Assembly (NCBI GenBank): GCA_022747635.1 | Contig: JAKTNV010000005.1 | Span: 46,833,013 to 46,897,012 of the forward strand | Origin: Hetaerina americana | Lineage: Eukaryota; Arthropoda; Insecta; Odonata; Calopterygidae | DNA length: 64,000 nucleotides | Direction of reading: 5' to 3' | In this document: positions 24,720 to 37,639 of the stretch, one piece after another | Layout: every line of letters starts with the position of its first letter | How positions within the stretch are numbered: the first letter of the stretch is position 1 | Program-made: the position numbers and the translations under genes | The notes under the pieces: generated by a model | Databases searched by the model: none | What the model saw: only the letters and a program-made list of their open reading frames with translations | What the model was told of the DNA's origin: nothing

Positions 24720-26250
24720 TTTTGGAAGGAAAGAGGCAACATAACAACCATTCAGTTTTTGCCTTTTCTAACAAACACAACCTGACATCAAACATTATCA
24801 TAAGCTCCTCTCCTGTTCAGAATACTTCCTCCCTTAATTCCGCCCAACATTACTATCCTATTCCTACTCCTTCCTCGTTTTCCAAATATTCTCTTCTCTC
24901 TCACGGTCTTCATTTTCCTATCGTTAATTAAAACGCTTTACATTTAACTTTCCTGCTTTCTTTGGATTTCTCCCAGTCATTCCCTGTACTCGCCCACTAT
25001 GCCTATTGCGTCCTTTTCTTTTTACTTGTGACCATTTCACATTTTCCACCATTCTCCACAGCCTCATTTCAAAAGCCTTCAATCTACGCCCATCATCTGG
25101 CTTCAGCGACCATGTTTCCACGCCTACGGAACCACAATCCATTTTAAATTCTTAACGCTGTTCCTTAACATCCTTATTAAACGTCCCTATCATCATTTCC
25201 CTTTTCCCCGGCAAGATTCTTTGTCTAACGCAATTCTTCTTCTTTTATGTATTGCCCTATCGCGTCTACCGGTCTAAAAAACTTCCATGAAAGGTAAACG
25301 TCTTCCTGTTTTAGTTTTTTCCCTTCTATTTATAATACCCTGATTGCCCTTTCCCATTCTCTTTCCCTAAACCCCTAAAACCGTCTTTTTGCGTTTATTT
25401 ACATCCCATACGTACACTGACTTTACAATTTTCTCAACAATGCTTGCAATCCTTTGATTGACTGGTAGATTAAAGTTTGATCATCCGCAAATCTGCATTT
25501 ATGAATTATCCTTTTACATTTTATCCTTTATAAATCCCCATTTATGCCTCCTAGTAGAAAAGGTTGCGAATTGGTAGCGTAATGAACAAATTTAGTAGTT
25601 TCAGAAATAGTTGCTGGAATTGATGGAAATTGGAAAATTGCTACTATCCGTTCTTTATTTGTCTCCTATCCCTCCAAAATACTCCTATTTTCAGTGACAC
25701 ATTCAATGATGCTGCTTTATTCCCCCTGCTGAGCGTCCTCTAAAAAAACTAAGAAATAAATAAACTTCCTGATGCTTATTACATGTTCCTATCCATTGGT
25801 GACCTCATTATTGCTATGGTACCACGCGTGCATCTTCCCTTTCTGAACCGAAACTGATCACCCTTAAGTAATCTTTTGCCCTGCTATCCATTCTCTTATT
25901 GATGATCCTAAGACCCACATTAGCTGCGTGCGAGATCAATCTGAACTCCTTACCACTTATTATTTTGAAGTCCTCTCATATGGCTGACTTCATCTTTTTT
26001 GGTATAGGAACTAAAAATGACTTTACGAAATATTTCGATCAAATTACTCCCTCATAAATGCTACAAATTACTCATAGTCCATCAAAATTATTCATTCCAC
26101 CTTTTTCAAAGCCTTTATGTAGTTACATGGGAATATCATCTACCTCCACAGCCTTATTTAATTTCAATTCCTTTAATGCTCTTTCTTTCTCAGCATCGAG
26201 TGAGATTGAGTCTCAGTAATCATCATCTATGTCATATTATCTTTCGATAA
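24720..26250 (-). pseudogene. non-LTR retrotransposon (family A), reverse transcriptase remnant
   Basis: Long decayed ORF on the minus strand. In order: ALKELKLNKAVEVDDIPM (about 26110-26180), KSFLVPIPKKMKSAI (about 25980-26020), ISHAANVGLRIINKRM (about 25890-25950), a FADD catalytic box (25480-25491) followed by QTLIYQSIKGLQALLRKL, then GVETWSLKPDDGRRLKAFEM and RLWRMVENVKWSQ (25020-25120), and finally MKTVRERRIFGKRGRSRNRI (about 24840-24900). This is the normal order of fingers, palm, thumb and C-terminal tail in endonuclease-type non-LTR elements. FADD is intact but the frame has many stops and shifts. Sequence up to about 26.76 kb may belong to it too. Confidence 0.85.
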
Positions 26251-27909
26251 CCTTGCTGGCCTAATGCTATAACATTTAATTTCTCTTGGTATTCTGTACA
26301 TGTCTGATGAATATTTCCTAGTGCAATTCATAATTTTCCTGTCATATTTTTTATTGTTTTAATTTCCCTCTTCCTTCCCGACAGTACTTTCACCACGGTA
26401 AAATGCACCAATGTCACCCTTTCTTTGTAAACGTAACATATCCTCGCACTACATCTTCTACCACACTTCTTCCAACCTGTTAGTTTCCCATTTCATTATT
26501 CAGAACTTTTTACTTTTTTCTACCTTTCTACCTTTTTCTACTTTCTTCTATTCCTTCTATTTTCTGTATTCCTAATTGCCTCGTCCGTAATCCATGGCTT
26601 CGTAGTTCTTTTTCTATATTCTGTTCATAATTTTCGTTTCAACTCGTCGTATCCCTTTATTGTTATTTCCCCATATCTCTCCTATTATATCCGTCTCATT
26701 TCTCTCTTTCATAATATTCTACGCATAATTTTGGTCTCCCTTTCTCACAGTCTCGTTTAATGATTTTGTATTCCATATACTCCAGGCTCTTGCCTATTTA
26801 GTTCTTTTGAATCTTGTGTAGTCCTTCATCAGTACTAAAATGTGATCTGAAGTGTGGGAATAAACGACCAAAAAATATTTTTATAAAGCATATTGTAACT
26901 GTAGAACGTATGCCGGTACACTTACCTGTACGGGGGATTTAGTTAATTGCAGGTTTAACCATATAAACTTTTTTATTTTTGTTTGTATTGTTGCATGAAA
27001 TTTTTTATAAAATATTGTGATTAAAATATTCTTTCTACCCAAATAAGTCTTTCCTATTTTTGACGGAACTGGGGTGCGATTTGAAATCCGGTAGAAAGTA
27101 TAATAATGATCCATAGCAATTAATTATCTCCCCAAGCCTTTTCTCAGAGATTGGCCGGGGATTAAGGAAACATGGCTTCGAGAAATGAAATATGTAAACT
27201 TAAGCTCACCGTATTTCAGTTAGCTACACAATTAGTTGTTCTAGTCTCTTTTTCATCCAATATTCCCCTTCCCAATATCCATCTTTCCGAAAGGAGCTGT
27301 CGACCGTGTGAACGTATTTCTAAGCATAAAGTAAATTACATCTCTTGTTAGGTATGTTTACTTGTTGTCCGTAAGATAAAATATTTTCAGTAGGTTTAAT
27401 CAGCCAAGCAAATTCAGATTTCCTACGCACTAGTATGTTGAACCTAGTGTGCCAATTAAATTTGTAACTTTGTCTTCAATCCTTGTACATATTCTCACTG
27501 TAATACCGTTACCTTTCTTTTTTTGTGTCTCAATCACTATTTTATCATAAAATCCTCTTGCCTTTCTCCTGCTTTTCCTAGAGCTGTTTTATTATTATTA
27601 TTCTTCATGCATCGATTTATTTTTATTTTTTATGACTAGTTTTAATTTTATAAGTTATAAACTAAGCATTATATATCTATAGATTTTCGCACATAGCTTC
27701 ATGAATAGGTGTTTTCCTGCATTGGTTTTTTACATCAAGGGTAAAAGCCTTATTTCTTATGTTTTTCCCACAATTTTGCATACATACAGTCTTTGAACTT
27801 AAACATATTCATTGTAAATCGATTGTCCCTAACTAGTTTTGCTTATATTATTTAGCATTCGTATGTAATTATATTTTCATTGAATGTATTTGACGATGGG
27901 TTATATGGA
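26251..27909. other. AT-rich, partly pyrimidine-rich; 5' part of the retrotransposon may continue
   Basis: 26251-26760 keeps the C/T-rich plus-strand character of the adjacent minus-strand retrotransposon, and probably holds its more worn upstream part; I cannot read motifs there. From 26760 onward nothing is recognised. Confidence 0.35.
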
Positions 27910-28150
27910 AGTACATCTACATCTACATCTACTTAATACCCCGCAAGCTGCCACAAGGGCGTGTGGCGGGGGGTGTTAGGACACCACCCGTAATTTAGAA
28001 AAGAAAAAGAAAAAAAACCGCATGCAATAACCACAAAATCATATATCCAAAAAAAAAAACACGGCATGCGTTCATGCATGAACACTTAAACCCCACACAC
28101 ATGCAAACACTCAAACTACCAACTAACATACACATGCACCTGAAAGTATA
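27910..28150 (-). repeat. dispersed retroelement 3' end with (AGATGT)n tail
   Basis: Begins with three ACATCT units (27914-27933), then a GC-rich part (CCCCGCAAGCTGCCACAAGG, GTGTGGCGGGGGGTGTTAGG), then simple A-rich and CA-rich sequence. Read on the minus strand it ends in a (TAGATG) repeat tail. Short tandem tails are typical of some non-LTR elements. From memory, similar sequences are widespread in arthropod genomes; family assignment is not secure. Confidence 0.5.
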
Positions 28151-30439
28151 CCTAACATCTCTATAGTGTTTAATTTTGTTCCGACTTGTAAATTCAACGT
28201 TTTTAATATTTCTAAAGTGATTTCGGTTAAATTAGATACCGCTACATCCGCAATCTCGCCCGAACAAAGCCGAATTATTATTATTAATAATTATTACCTC
28301 CGAGAGTTCTATCAGTTTGAGCCCAATATTCTTACAAACAACTCTTTATTTTAGGATAACACTCAAAAGTGATTGAATTATGTATATGATGGTAAGTTAA
28401 TTTAGTATCACGTTTACAAAAAATCTGATTAATTATAATTACAAATAAATATTACCTAGCTATAATATTTCACACTGACAAACTTATCAATTTTATTTAT
28501 ATTGTAATTACGTTTTTTATATTAAACTTTATAAAATTAATCAATTCAGTTTTACTTGGGATATACCACAGTCATATTTTTCTACGGCCGTCAACAATCT
28601 AGTTGGAAATTTTCTTGTTCGCCTTTTGATTGCTTAGTAGTATTTTCACTTCTAGGATATGACATTATCAGAAAATTATGAAATTACTCCTGACTAGGCA
28701 TTCAACCTTCAGTTTCTTACTTAGGCTATTATTTGGGATGAAGTTTGGGATAGCAAAACATATTTTTTGCCAATCCTGCGTGATCATCACTCAGTTAGGC
28801 AAATAACAAAAAAATGGCTAATCACATTCCAAGAAATATTGCTGGATGGTATTTGACCAGAGTATGAACTGTACATATTTTTCACCTCCTCCTTTCCTCG
28901 CATCAAACTCCTTAGTCGTCAGGAATATCTTGGCCTCCTTGGGCCCCTCTGCAGGACGACCTCGTTTCTCGAGTTACTCGTCTGTAACACCGTACTCTAC
29001 CCTCTCCCCTACCTCTGATCTCCTCTAAGAGGCTCTCTATATTTTCTCTTCCCTCAGTGCACTCTCTTCCGCCTCCTCTAGTCGTCGCAGCCACGGGAAA
29101 CGGAAGAATGGCCTCTTAGACTCCTCCCACCGAAGTCCCTTTAAATCTTTCCGGGAGCCTCTACTTCGCCTTCTTTCAGTTCGCCGTGTCTGAAATTCCG
29201 TCTTCATTCACTCCTCTTTTCTCGTGCCACCTAAATTTCTTCCCGGGACCCTAGAGCGTGAACCCTGGAACGCAGATATGGACTCATGAACCCAAAAGTG
29301 CGCCAATGCCTCCTTAGCGTCTACCAATCACGTCGGCATGCTCTTATCATCTGTCAAGTTGATCTACTGGAACGCATTTTTTCACCATAATTACCTTATA
29401 TTACAATTACTCATCTTAAAATCACTGATTCAGGCACACCGACATCTTAATAATTATCAGCCGATTAAGCCTCATTAATTATCCATAACATATTCCGGCA
29501 AGAAGACTAACATTTTCAAGTGCACCGTATTAAAATCATTTGATTTGACTGGGATTATAATCCAGATAACACAACTGCTTATTAGATAAATGGTCGCGTA
29601 TGCTATGGAGACTTTTTATTGCTGCTTATTCATGATTAAGGTATGAGAATATGAAGAGTTAAATTGTTGGTTTTTTTTTACAAGGAAATGGACCGAATGA
29701 CATGCATTCCTAAAAATTTCATTTTCATTAATTGAATATTATGAGACTAATTTTCCGTAGTGAAAGCAAACTATTCTACTTTCTACGAAATAGAGCATTT
29801 CCTTTTTTGTCATGAGTCGCAGGAAAGCATGCGGAAATATTGTGGTGATTCCTTTGGCAGAATTATTACGTAATCTTAAAATTTTAAACTTAATTCTCAA
29901 TCGTAAAAGTGGGAAACGAAAACATAAACGAATTAAAATTTTGAACTCCTTGAATTAAATTAAGGAGAATCGACAGGCAGGGTCATAATGCCCGAAGTCA
30001 TTGAAGTTTGGTGCTATATTTTATGACGTAATCCCAAGAATGTAGTAAAATATATATCTTAATAATTAGCACCGATTAAATGGGGGACTTAAAGTGACTC
30101 AGGTTAATGCTAAACTGTGTATTGGTAGCCGAAGAGAGAATCTTTATTTTTTCGGTCGTGGCTCTGTGATATACTCTGCCCTAATAGGGTGCCCATAGAT
30201 AAAAGTCATCTTGTCAAACCGTCTAGTCAAACTTTTCGTCGTTTATACCTCCGACTGAAATCATATGCTTGCAGTGTGGAATGGGGAAGGTGGTTCGAAG
30301 GTACAAAAGTTGAGAAGCGAATGTGTTTGGATCAAACTTCCTCCGCTCTTGACGATTAAAAATCACGATTTCGGTTTCGCCTTATTACACACGCTTCTTT
30401 CACTTTGTCATCCTTTTTTTTATGTGGACATAACTTCTT
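28151..30439. other. AT-rich with one pyrimidine-rich part, nothing recognised
   Basis: 28860-29260 is C/T-rich with short frames on both strands. A frame of 176 codons starts at ATG 30265 and runs into the next block; it is Ser/Pro/His-rich and unlike any protein I know. Confidence 0.4.
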
Positions 30440-31020
30440 TACTCTCTTCCACTCGCCCCGCTTTCATCCTTGCCCCCCTCCCTGCTCATGAGCGCGCACT
30501 TCCTTCTCCCTTCCCCGTAGCGTCTCTCCCTACGTCCCCTGTCCCCAACCATTCCCATCTCTTGGCCTCCTCGCACGCTCACGCTACTAGTTCCGGGCTC
30601 CTTCCACCCTCTCGCGTCTCCTGCCTTCACTCGACGGGTGCTTCCATTACGGTAATGACGTTTCGAACTCCCGTCTCCGGGCGCCGGGCGTGCTTTCCGC
30701 TCAGCCAAACAGGCGCTCCTTACGTGTTTGCTCGTTTCCACAGTATGCATCCCTGTGTCACATACTCTCGTCGTATTTTTCTCTCCTCGATTTAAATGTT
30801 TCCCTTGCTTCCGACACTTGCCTCACCTTGCCGTTTTCGCTTCAACCAGCAGCTCACTTCACACCTCCGGGCCTCGTCCATGTTAAAACCCCTCCGGGAT
30901 TAAAAGCAGGAAGCCCATCTGACAGGCATCCGGGGGCATTCCGACATAGTTCTTCCGGGCAGTCAGGAGAGGAAGGATCGCAGCCTACAGTGCTCTCGTT
31001 CCCGAGAGGATTGAGACCCT
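30440..31020. other. GC-rich, pyrimidine-rich block
   Basis: C/T-rich on the plus strand with frequent CpG. Overlapping frames on both strands (30265-30795 plus, 30439-30750 minus, 30690-31061 plus) reflect composition. No promoter or exon signal is recognised. Confidence 0.4.
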
Positions 31021-33072
31021 TAATTTCCTGTTGTGAAAGCTCCCAATTGCTCTTTAACTGATCTTTAACGGAGAATTTTTTTGAAGAATGTTTTCCTCGA
31101 AGGGTTGGTTGCTCTCACGTTTGGAACAACTACTAAATCCGCTCCTGGTTGGAATATAATAACAGGGATAACTGTGCTTTTATTTGGAAAATCTGCAAGG
31201 AATATTAAAGAGTCTCGGATACAGAAGGGCATGCATGATAGAATTTATTGCTGTGATAAAGGCGAAGGGAATATGCAAGGAGTGGGCAGTGGGCGAAAAT
31301 TGAACCGTCTACATATGGACTGCAGATGTAGCTTTTATGGTTTCTACAATGGGGAACCACACCGCATTCCGCCTAAAAAGGCTCTCCGCGGCTAGGGCTA
31401 CGAGCGCCTAGAGCCGGCGCCCTATGGGCGGCGTGGGTGGAATGCCAGGGCGTGGTGCTGATGGGTCGATCAGGGCTCCTCTCAAAAATTGGAATGGAAT
31501 TACCACATAATAATTACCCACATATATGATCATTGGTATTCAATCCTCATATTTGATGAAAGAGCAACTCTAATATGACGAAAGGCTAAATATATGTGTA
31601 TACCACTCTAGTAAACCCCTTTAGGTTATACCATAACAGATGGTATGCCTATGCCTTCTTCATTCCAACCTATAGTTACACGGTGGTCAGCAGTTAAATG
31701 AGACCATCGGCAAAGAGGCACGCACCAGAAATGTTCCCAAATATGCGTTATAGGGCCATATTTATTCGTAAAACTGTAGCGCGAGATCTATATGGATAAA
31801 AATAGCCAACTGGACAGCCTCGTAAGTTTGAAACATTTGAAGGGGTGTCAAAAAAATAAAATAAACTTAGAAAACTAATCTTAAACGTGAGAATTTTTAG
31901 TTCTTATGCAACAAAAAACAGGAAATTATTTGACCATAACCGAAATACCACACCCCATCAAGTTAGGCAGGAATGGTATTTCCATAAAAAAATTTCCAAT
32001 GAAAAAAAATACCAAGATGGATCGAATATTAATTTGGTCATCAGATACTGTGATCAAATGGTAATCCTATGGAGAAAGCCATAGACATCTGGGGTCACTG
32101 AAAAATTTTTCAACCATTTTCAATATATTAAATTCACTTCTCTGCTTTTTAGACTCATTTGTTATGACATAAATATATTTGCTTACTTCTTCCCATAAAA
32201 TTCATGAACCACGGCATAACTATGTAAGTAGGTGTCTAGGTGCTTTCATGAATTGGAAACGTGCATAGACCTATTCAATGCAATGCTCGTAAATGTCCTA
32301 GTCTCGAAATGACATCTCCCGTGTTTCTCTCACATGGGTGATCGGTAAAATAGTTTTTTGTCCAGTATTGAACTTTATATTCTTGAAGGTACTTGTTAAA
32401 ATAGGTCATGATTCCACAATGTGGGACAAAATTGATTTAGAATATATATTTTTATGCAAGTTTACCGCTGTCATAGCGTTTGCTAGCATCTCTCTCTCTC
32501 GAGATCTAGAAAATAATTCTTTCAGCGCGAATTTTGAGTGATTTTCAAGCTTTCATGTGAATATATAACAATAAATATTCCCTTTTTGTCCTCTCCTGTG
32601 ACTTCATCGTTAATGTCCATGTGTGAAGGGAACGGCGGAAGCATGAAATCGATTATCATTGCCCATTTCCCATGATTTGCTCACTTACCGTTCGATTAGT
32701 GTGGGCTCATAATAGCTTTAACGGTTAAATTATGCATTAAATGATGCGCACGCATGAACGATCAACAGTGAAAGTCCATGATATTGTTACTAATATTAGA
32801 GTAGAAATCAGGATAGTTGATTAAATTCTCTCATTACTCCTGAGAGGAGAAGAGAAAGTGGTGTGACTGTCGATGAAATTTTCGGCGCTTCACCAGATTC
32901 AAAGATGGATGCACGGTGCATATAATCCAAAATAATTATGCGTACCTAGTACATTCCCTGTATTTGTATTCGCCCATATATCACTGAGGTCTAGAAAAAT
33001 CACTCTTTGAATTGCAATCATGTTTCCCAGGGGCCGAACTATCAGAGGATATATAATAAAAGAAGTCCGAAG
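31021..33072. other. mostly AT-rich stretch, nothing recognised
   Basis: A frame of 104 codons (31081-31395, plus; alternative start) resembles no known protein. A GC-rich patch at 31385-31450 holds no motif I recognise. Confidence 0.4.
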
Positions 33073-33130
33073 CAAGACTCAAATCCGCATCTTTCGGATT
33101 AACACTTGGGCGCGATAGCCCTCTGGGACA
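33073..33130 (-). repeat. tRNA-like SINE head remnant
   Basis: On the minus strand GGGCTATCGCGCCCAAGTGT then TAATCCGAAAGATGC and GGATTTGAGTC, the last being a B box with two substitutions. Resembles the head of a tRNA-derived SINE more than a functional tRNA. Confidence 0.45.
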
Positions 33131-35179
33131 GTCTAAGAAAAAATGACTGGTGGTAACAAAGGGTTTCAAAATGTTCTTAGGTGTGAGGGAATACTGTCGT
33201 CATCAAAAAGAGACTCAAGTATTTTTAAAGACTGCATTACTGACAATTTTGAAAAATTTCCTTCGATGAATTTTGTGTTCTTATTTGTTTCTGTTTTCGT
33301 TCAGTGTAATATCCTGCACATTTATATTCTATCTTAGCAACTAAATTGCGTGGTTAAAACATTCCTTTTCTCGAATTTTTGCTCTAGCCTGAATGCTGTG
33401 TTTTTCTTTACTCTTGACATGAACTTAATTTTGGGTACTACACATATGTACACACATACCAATACGTATACCAATATGTACCACACATATGTATGTCTGT
33501 AAATAAATTGCTTAAAACAAGCTGAACAAACACTTAATAGATTTTCTAACCACACTTTAAATGTAAACATTTTCACCACGCTCAGCGCATTCACCATGTT
33601 CAATTTCAGAACGTTTCTGTCTGAATGTAGAATGTAGTTTGTCATTTCTCCATCTAGTTTTCTTTATCTATTTCTTGCCTCTCTCTCTCTTTGTTATGAT
33701 AAAAAATTCGTTCAACAGCCTCAAAATATTTTTTCAAGTTTCAATGGGAATATAAGTACTCGTAAAGGAATAGATAACATATAAAAAAGGTACACAGGGT
33801 TGTTTTGGCAGGTAGAAGGCTGGGGTTGCCGAACTGGAAACGTTGCCTTAACCGCGAATCGAGTTACCGACTAAAGTCAACGTTAACCAACTGCAAGTAC
33901 TATTTACTGATTAAAAAAATGAATTCTCTTTAAAAAATTCCGATGTGTCATGAAGCAATAAACAATTAACTATGATGAGTGAAAATGGTGGGTTTATAAT
34001 AATGAAACCTCAAGCATGACACTACAATAAGAGTTAGAAAAAGAACATCTCCACTAATATATATGGTAGACACCTTTCTGAGCAGTGGGTGCTTGCAAAA
34101 ACAAGCATCTTGCTTCAAAGGTGGTAGTATCAGATTTCCCAAAAATTCTCACCACAATAACATGAATATTGAACGCGTAAATTAAAGTAAAACTTAAAGT
34201 ATCCTATTCGAATACGTATTTATTCATACGCATTATATAATATTTCTTAATGCTTGGATTTGATGGTAGATAGAAGTCCCCATTATGCTCTTAGTATTGG
34301 AGTCGTCATGGAACAGGGACAGCATTTTGTGGCAATAACAACAACTAAACAGTGGTTTATAAATATTTGATAATAACCTCCGCTGTGATTGTTTTTCGCA
34401 GCGGGATAAAGACTTTCTGTGTAAGTATAACTACACTCAGTACTATTCTCGAACGATAATTGTCTCGAGTTACCATTAGAAGCTAAATACACTAAAAAAA
34501 TATTATAAAAAGTTTAGGTGAATCGTATACCATGTATTGATAGCATACCATAGACCGCAAAAATTGCAGTATAGAAATTCAATCACGTTCTGGAACAAGT
34601 GACATTTGACTGTAATACAGCAATCAATGACACATTGGTAATAAAAAATCATCGCGGACCGTTTTGCATTGAATTCGTCGTAAATTCGGTTATTTTTTCA
34701 AATTATGAAATTGACTGGGCATACATTTACTGGTTTCTAATGAGTACGTTATTACAAAAAATGCCAATTTATTTTCATCTTATTATGGATACATGCACTT
34801 AGTGAGCTTATTGCTGATTAAAATGCACGATTTCCAGGAAACTACGAAAATATTTCTTTAGTGAACGCTCCTCTGTCGCTCAAAAGACTGCACGTATGGA
34901 CATCCCTCCATTCCATATTAGCAGATGTAACATTTTTATCAAGAGGTTAATTCAAGCGTACACCAATTGAATTTCCTTCCTTCAGGATGTTGAGGACGCG
35001 ATGAAGAATGAAATGAAATTCATCATTAACTTCGGTCAACCTATTCAATGTGATTTTTCTCGGGATTGAATGATATAAAAACTTTTCGTTTACGAATCAC
35101 GCAAATCCTTCACATGGTGAATATCTCTCATTTGTGGTCTCTCCCTTGATGTTTTGGTCTTTATGCCGTAAGGGCGCGC
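33131..35179. other. AT-rich stretch, nothing recognised
   Basis: Only short frames. No element ends or tandem arrays that I can support. Confidence 0.4.
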
Positions 35180-35800
35180 CATCTTATTGGTCTTCATCTG
35201 GTGGAAGAAGAAAAAAATAAACTCCCTTTCCTCGCAAGAGATCCCCGCTTTCTTTATTCGTTCGAATTTGTCTCCATTTCACCCCACGAACCAACCGACC
35301 ATGTTCAATCGGAGGACATTGGGAGGGGGGGGGGGACCAATGGGTGCGGAGAATTCGGCGTTAGGACGAGAGGGGTCGGCAGACGAAAGGGACGGGAATC
35401 TAAAACTATTTCTTTTTGTAACCCGCTTTCTTCAATGCTTGTTAAGAAAAGGAAAGAGGCACTTGATGTTTCTGAATCTTCGAAAAGATCGCTTGGGTCT
35501 CCAGTTTTTACGTGGGAGGACCTCTCTCTTCCCACCTCGTTTATATAGTCGTGTATGGGGTCACCCTTCTCTTGTGCCCCATCCCTCTCCTTCCCTCTAA
35601 CAGCTCCTTCTATCACATCTTCAGCTGTCCCCGCATGCTGGTCCCTCCTCCAATATTTTTCTCAATCAGTCTCCTCTTCATCGCACAGCCGAAAAAAATA
35701 CCTTTCCCTCCCGCCGCACCTTTGCACTTCATCCTAGAAAATTTCCAATTTTTCGTCCCCGTGTTTTTTAGTTCCGCCTGTTATGATTCGTACCATTTTC
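35180..35800. other. GC-richer block with a G11 run and pyrimidine tract
   Basis: Overlapping frames on both strands (35187-35600, 35201-35548, 35512-35829 plus; 35305-35616 minus). A run of 11 G lies at about 35325-35335. From about 35510 the plus strand is C/T-rich. No recognised protein. Confidence 0.4.
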
Positions 35801-36239
35801 TTTGCCGCTTTTTCCGCAATTTTCCTTGAATATTGCCCGAGGAAAAAGCGTTAGGAATTAATTTTCATTGAGTGTTTTGAAGAATGGACCTGCGAATTAT
35901 GCTTAATGGAATCCGAGCTGAGCTTCATAAAGGTGAAATGAGGTGACGATTTCACTAAATATGGTCCCTAATTTTCACATGGACATTCACGTATTTTATT
36001 TTCTTTGATCATTTGATTTGTGAACAACTGCAGATTAATCGAATCATTTCGAACAACTTCCTCCTTTCTATTTTCCATTTTACTGCTAATAGCATCACTT
36101 CGGCCGATTTTGGGTATTTTTAAAACATAAAAAAGGATTTCAACGTCAAATCTTACGTAAATCTGACTCATCCAGCGTTGTAATTCTGGCAGTGTCCCCA
36201 TTAAGTTTTTCATTAAAGGTAAAGTGCGGTAAACATGAA
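35801..36239. other. AT-rich spacer, nothing recognised
   Basis: No supported feature. Confidence 0.4.
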
Positions 36240-36740
36240 GTCGGTCTTACGCTCCAATAATCCCTCGACAATTTTGTCATTCTTCGGTCCCTACCCTCCC
36301 CCAGCCATTTCCTACACTTCCGCAACCAACCAAGTTTCACCCCTCCAACTCTTCTCCAGCCCCCTCGCTCGTGTATTCCCTACCTAACTCTTTCCAATCC
36401 CTTCCTCAGCGTCGCTCCCTCCCCTATAGCGCATTTCCCCTCTCAGCCTGCTTCCCTGGGCCACCATTCTCCTGTCTTCTGCACCAATTATCAAAGGATT
36501 CATCCCCTTTTGCCGCTCCTTGGGATTCAACCGACCCTATTGGTTTCCCACCCCCTTCGATTCGCCATTCCTTTCCGATCACTTCTTTTCAATACACTTA
36601 GGAGCAGACAACCGCCGCGGCGGCCGACCCCTCCCAGTCCTCGCTCCTCTCTCCTTTCCGTTTCCTTCACTCCTTTATTTCACCTTCTTCCCCCTCCTGC
36701 GCCAAAATCCATACAATCCATCGTCCTCGTAGCAAATTGA
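36240..36740. other. pyrimidine-rich block
   Basis: Plus strand strongly C/T-rich (CCTCC, CTCC, TTCC repeats). Three overlapping plus-strand frames are Ser/Pro/Phe-rich and attributable to composition. Confidence 0.45.
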
Positions 36741-37003
36741 AAGAAATTCCTCCAGTGATGTTTGCTTTACTCATCCCCTGCTTCTCATCATTTCAATGCT
36801 CCTCCGCATTTTCAAATGGGCCAACAATCTCTCAGATTTTACCCGTTTTCCTAAGGATTGAATTATTCACCATATTGACTTGAAATCATTGACATTTTTC
36901 GTAAGTGTATGAAACATACGTTCTGCGTCCCTTTTTTCTCACTAAAGAGAAGTTAGTATTCGTGTTATCAGTTCGCTACCCTAAGGATCATGGCTATCTT
37001 AAC

Positions 37004-37270
37004 AAGAAAGATCAATGCAACAATTTCAGAGCGTAAAAATCATTCGCCTTGACTGGGACTCGAACCCAGATCCCTCAATATCCGGTCGAGTGCTTTAGCC
37101 ACTTAAGCTACCGAGGCGTCCTCTTAAACTCTGAAATTCCTGTCCCAGTCAAGGCGAATGATTTTTACGCTCTGAAATTGTTGCATTAAAATGCACATTA
37201 GCGGATGACTCCGTTAAAAGTTACTGTTGCGGCATCTCCCGCAGTTTCTTTGGAATTTAAGAAAGATCAA
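37004..37270 (+). mobile_element. tRNA-derived SINE with inverted 5' part and 12-bp target duplication
   Basis: Flanked by the direct repeat AAGAAAGATCAA (37004-37015 and 37259-37270). The right part (37142-37258) reads on the plus strand from the end of a tRNA-like head (GTCCCAGTCAAGGCG) through a body ending in TTTCTTTGGAATTT. The left part (37016-37141) holds the complete tRNA-like head plus the start of the body in opposite orientation. The two share 46 bases as perfect inverted arms (37014-37059 and 37142-37187). A retrotransposed copy whose 5' portion is flipped, within one target duplication, is what twin priming produces in LINE-mobilised elements. Alternatives are two SINEs inserted head to head or a palindromic element. 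Confidence 0.85.
37045..37118 (-). repeat. tRNA-like head of the SINE
   Basis: 74 bases that fold nearly as a tRNA: acceptor arms CGCCTCG/CAAGGCG with one mismatch, A box TAGCTTAAGTGG, an anticodon stem CTCGA/TTGAG with a 7-base loop CCGGATA, and B box GGTTCGAGTCC. The loop has C instead of the invariant T before the anticodon position (apparent GGA). That, and its position inside the SINE, argue for a tRNA-derived head and not a working tRNA. Confidence 0.8.
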
Positions 37271-37639
37271 AGTAACTAAACAGAGCTTTGCGGTGAAGAT
37301 ATGGCTTTGAGCCTCTATGAATGCATTGGGAGACCCTAATTTAATGCTAAGTAGCCTCTTCCTTTTAAATCAGCAGCTCATTCAGAATGTGGGTAAATAT
37401 AAGTAAATTAACCGAGGAACTAGAGATAATACACTGCATACTGTGCGTCATCAGAAGTTAAATAGTTCAACTCTGTATAGTCGCGGCTTATTTTGTATAA
37501 AAAATATTAGTCGTTGTTTTGAATGGAGAAAGTGATTCTAATGGGAACTTTGTTATTGTTGTTATTCTACTAGTAAAGGTAGCTTTTGGATTAACACAAA
37601 TTATGCAACGTTGCATTTCCTTGCGAGTCCTAACGAAAG

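Noticed and set aside
27910..27935. CRISPR-like or regulatory tandem (ACATCT)n
   Set aside because: Only three units without spacers; better explained as the simple-repeat tail of a retroelement.
30265..30795. ATG-initiated 176-codon frame as a gene
   Set aside because: Ser/Pro/His-rich product in a C/T-rich block with overlapping frames on both strands; no recognised domain.
37045..37118. Functional tRNA-Ser (apparent GGA anticodon)
   Set aside because: Lacks the invariant T before the anticodon, lacks the long variable arm expected of tRNA-Ser, has an acceptor mismatch, and sits inside a SINE with a target duplication.
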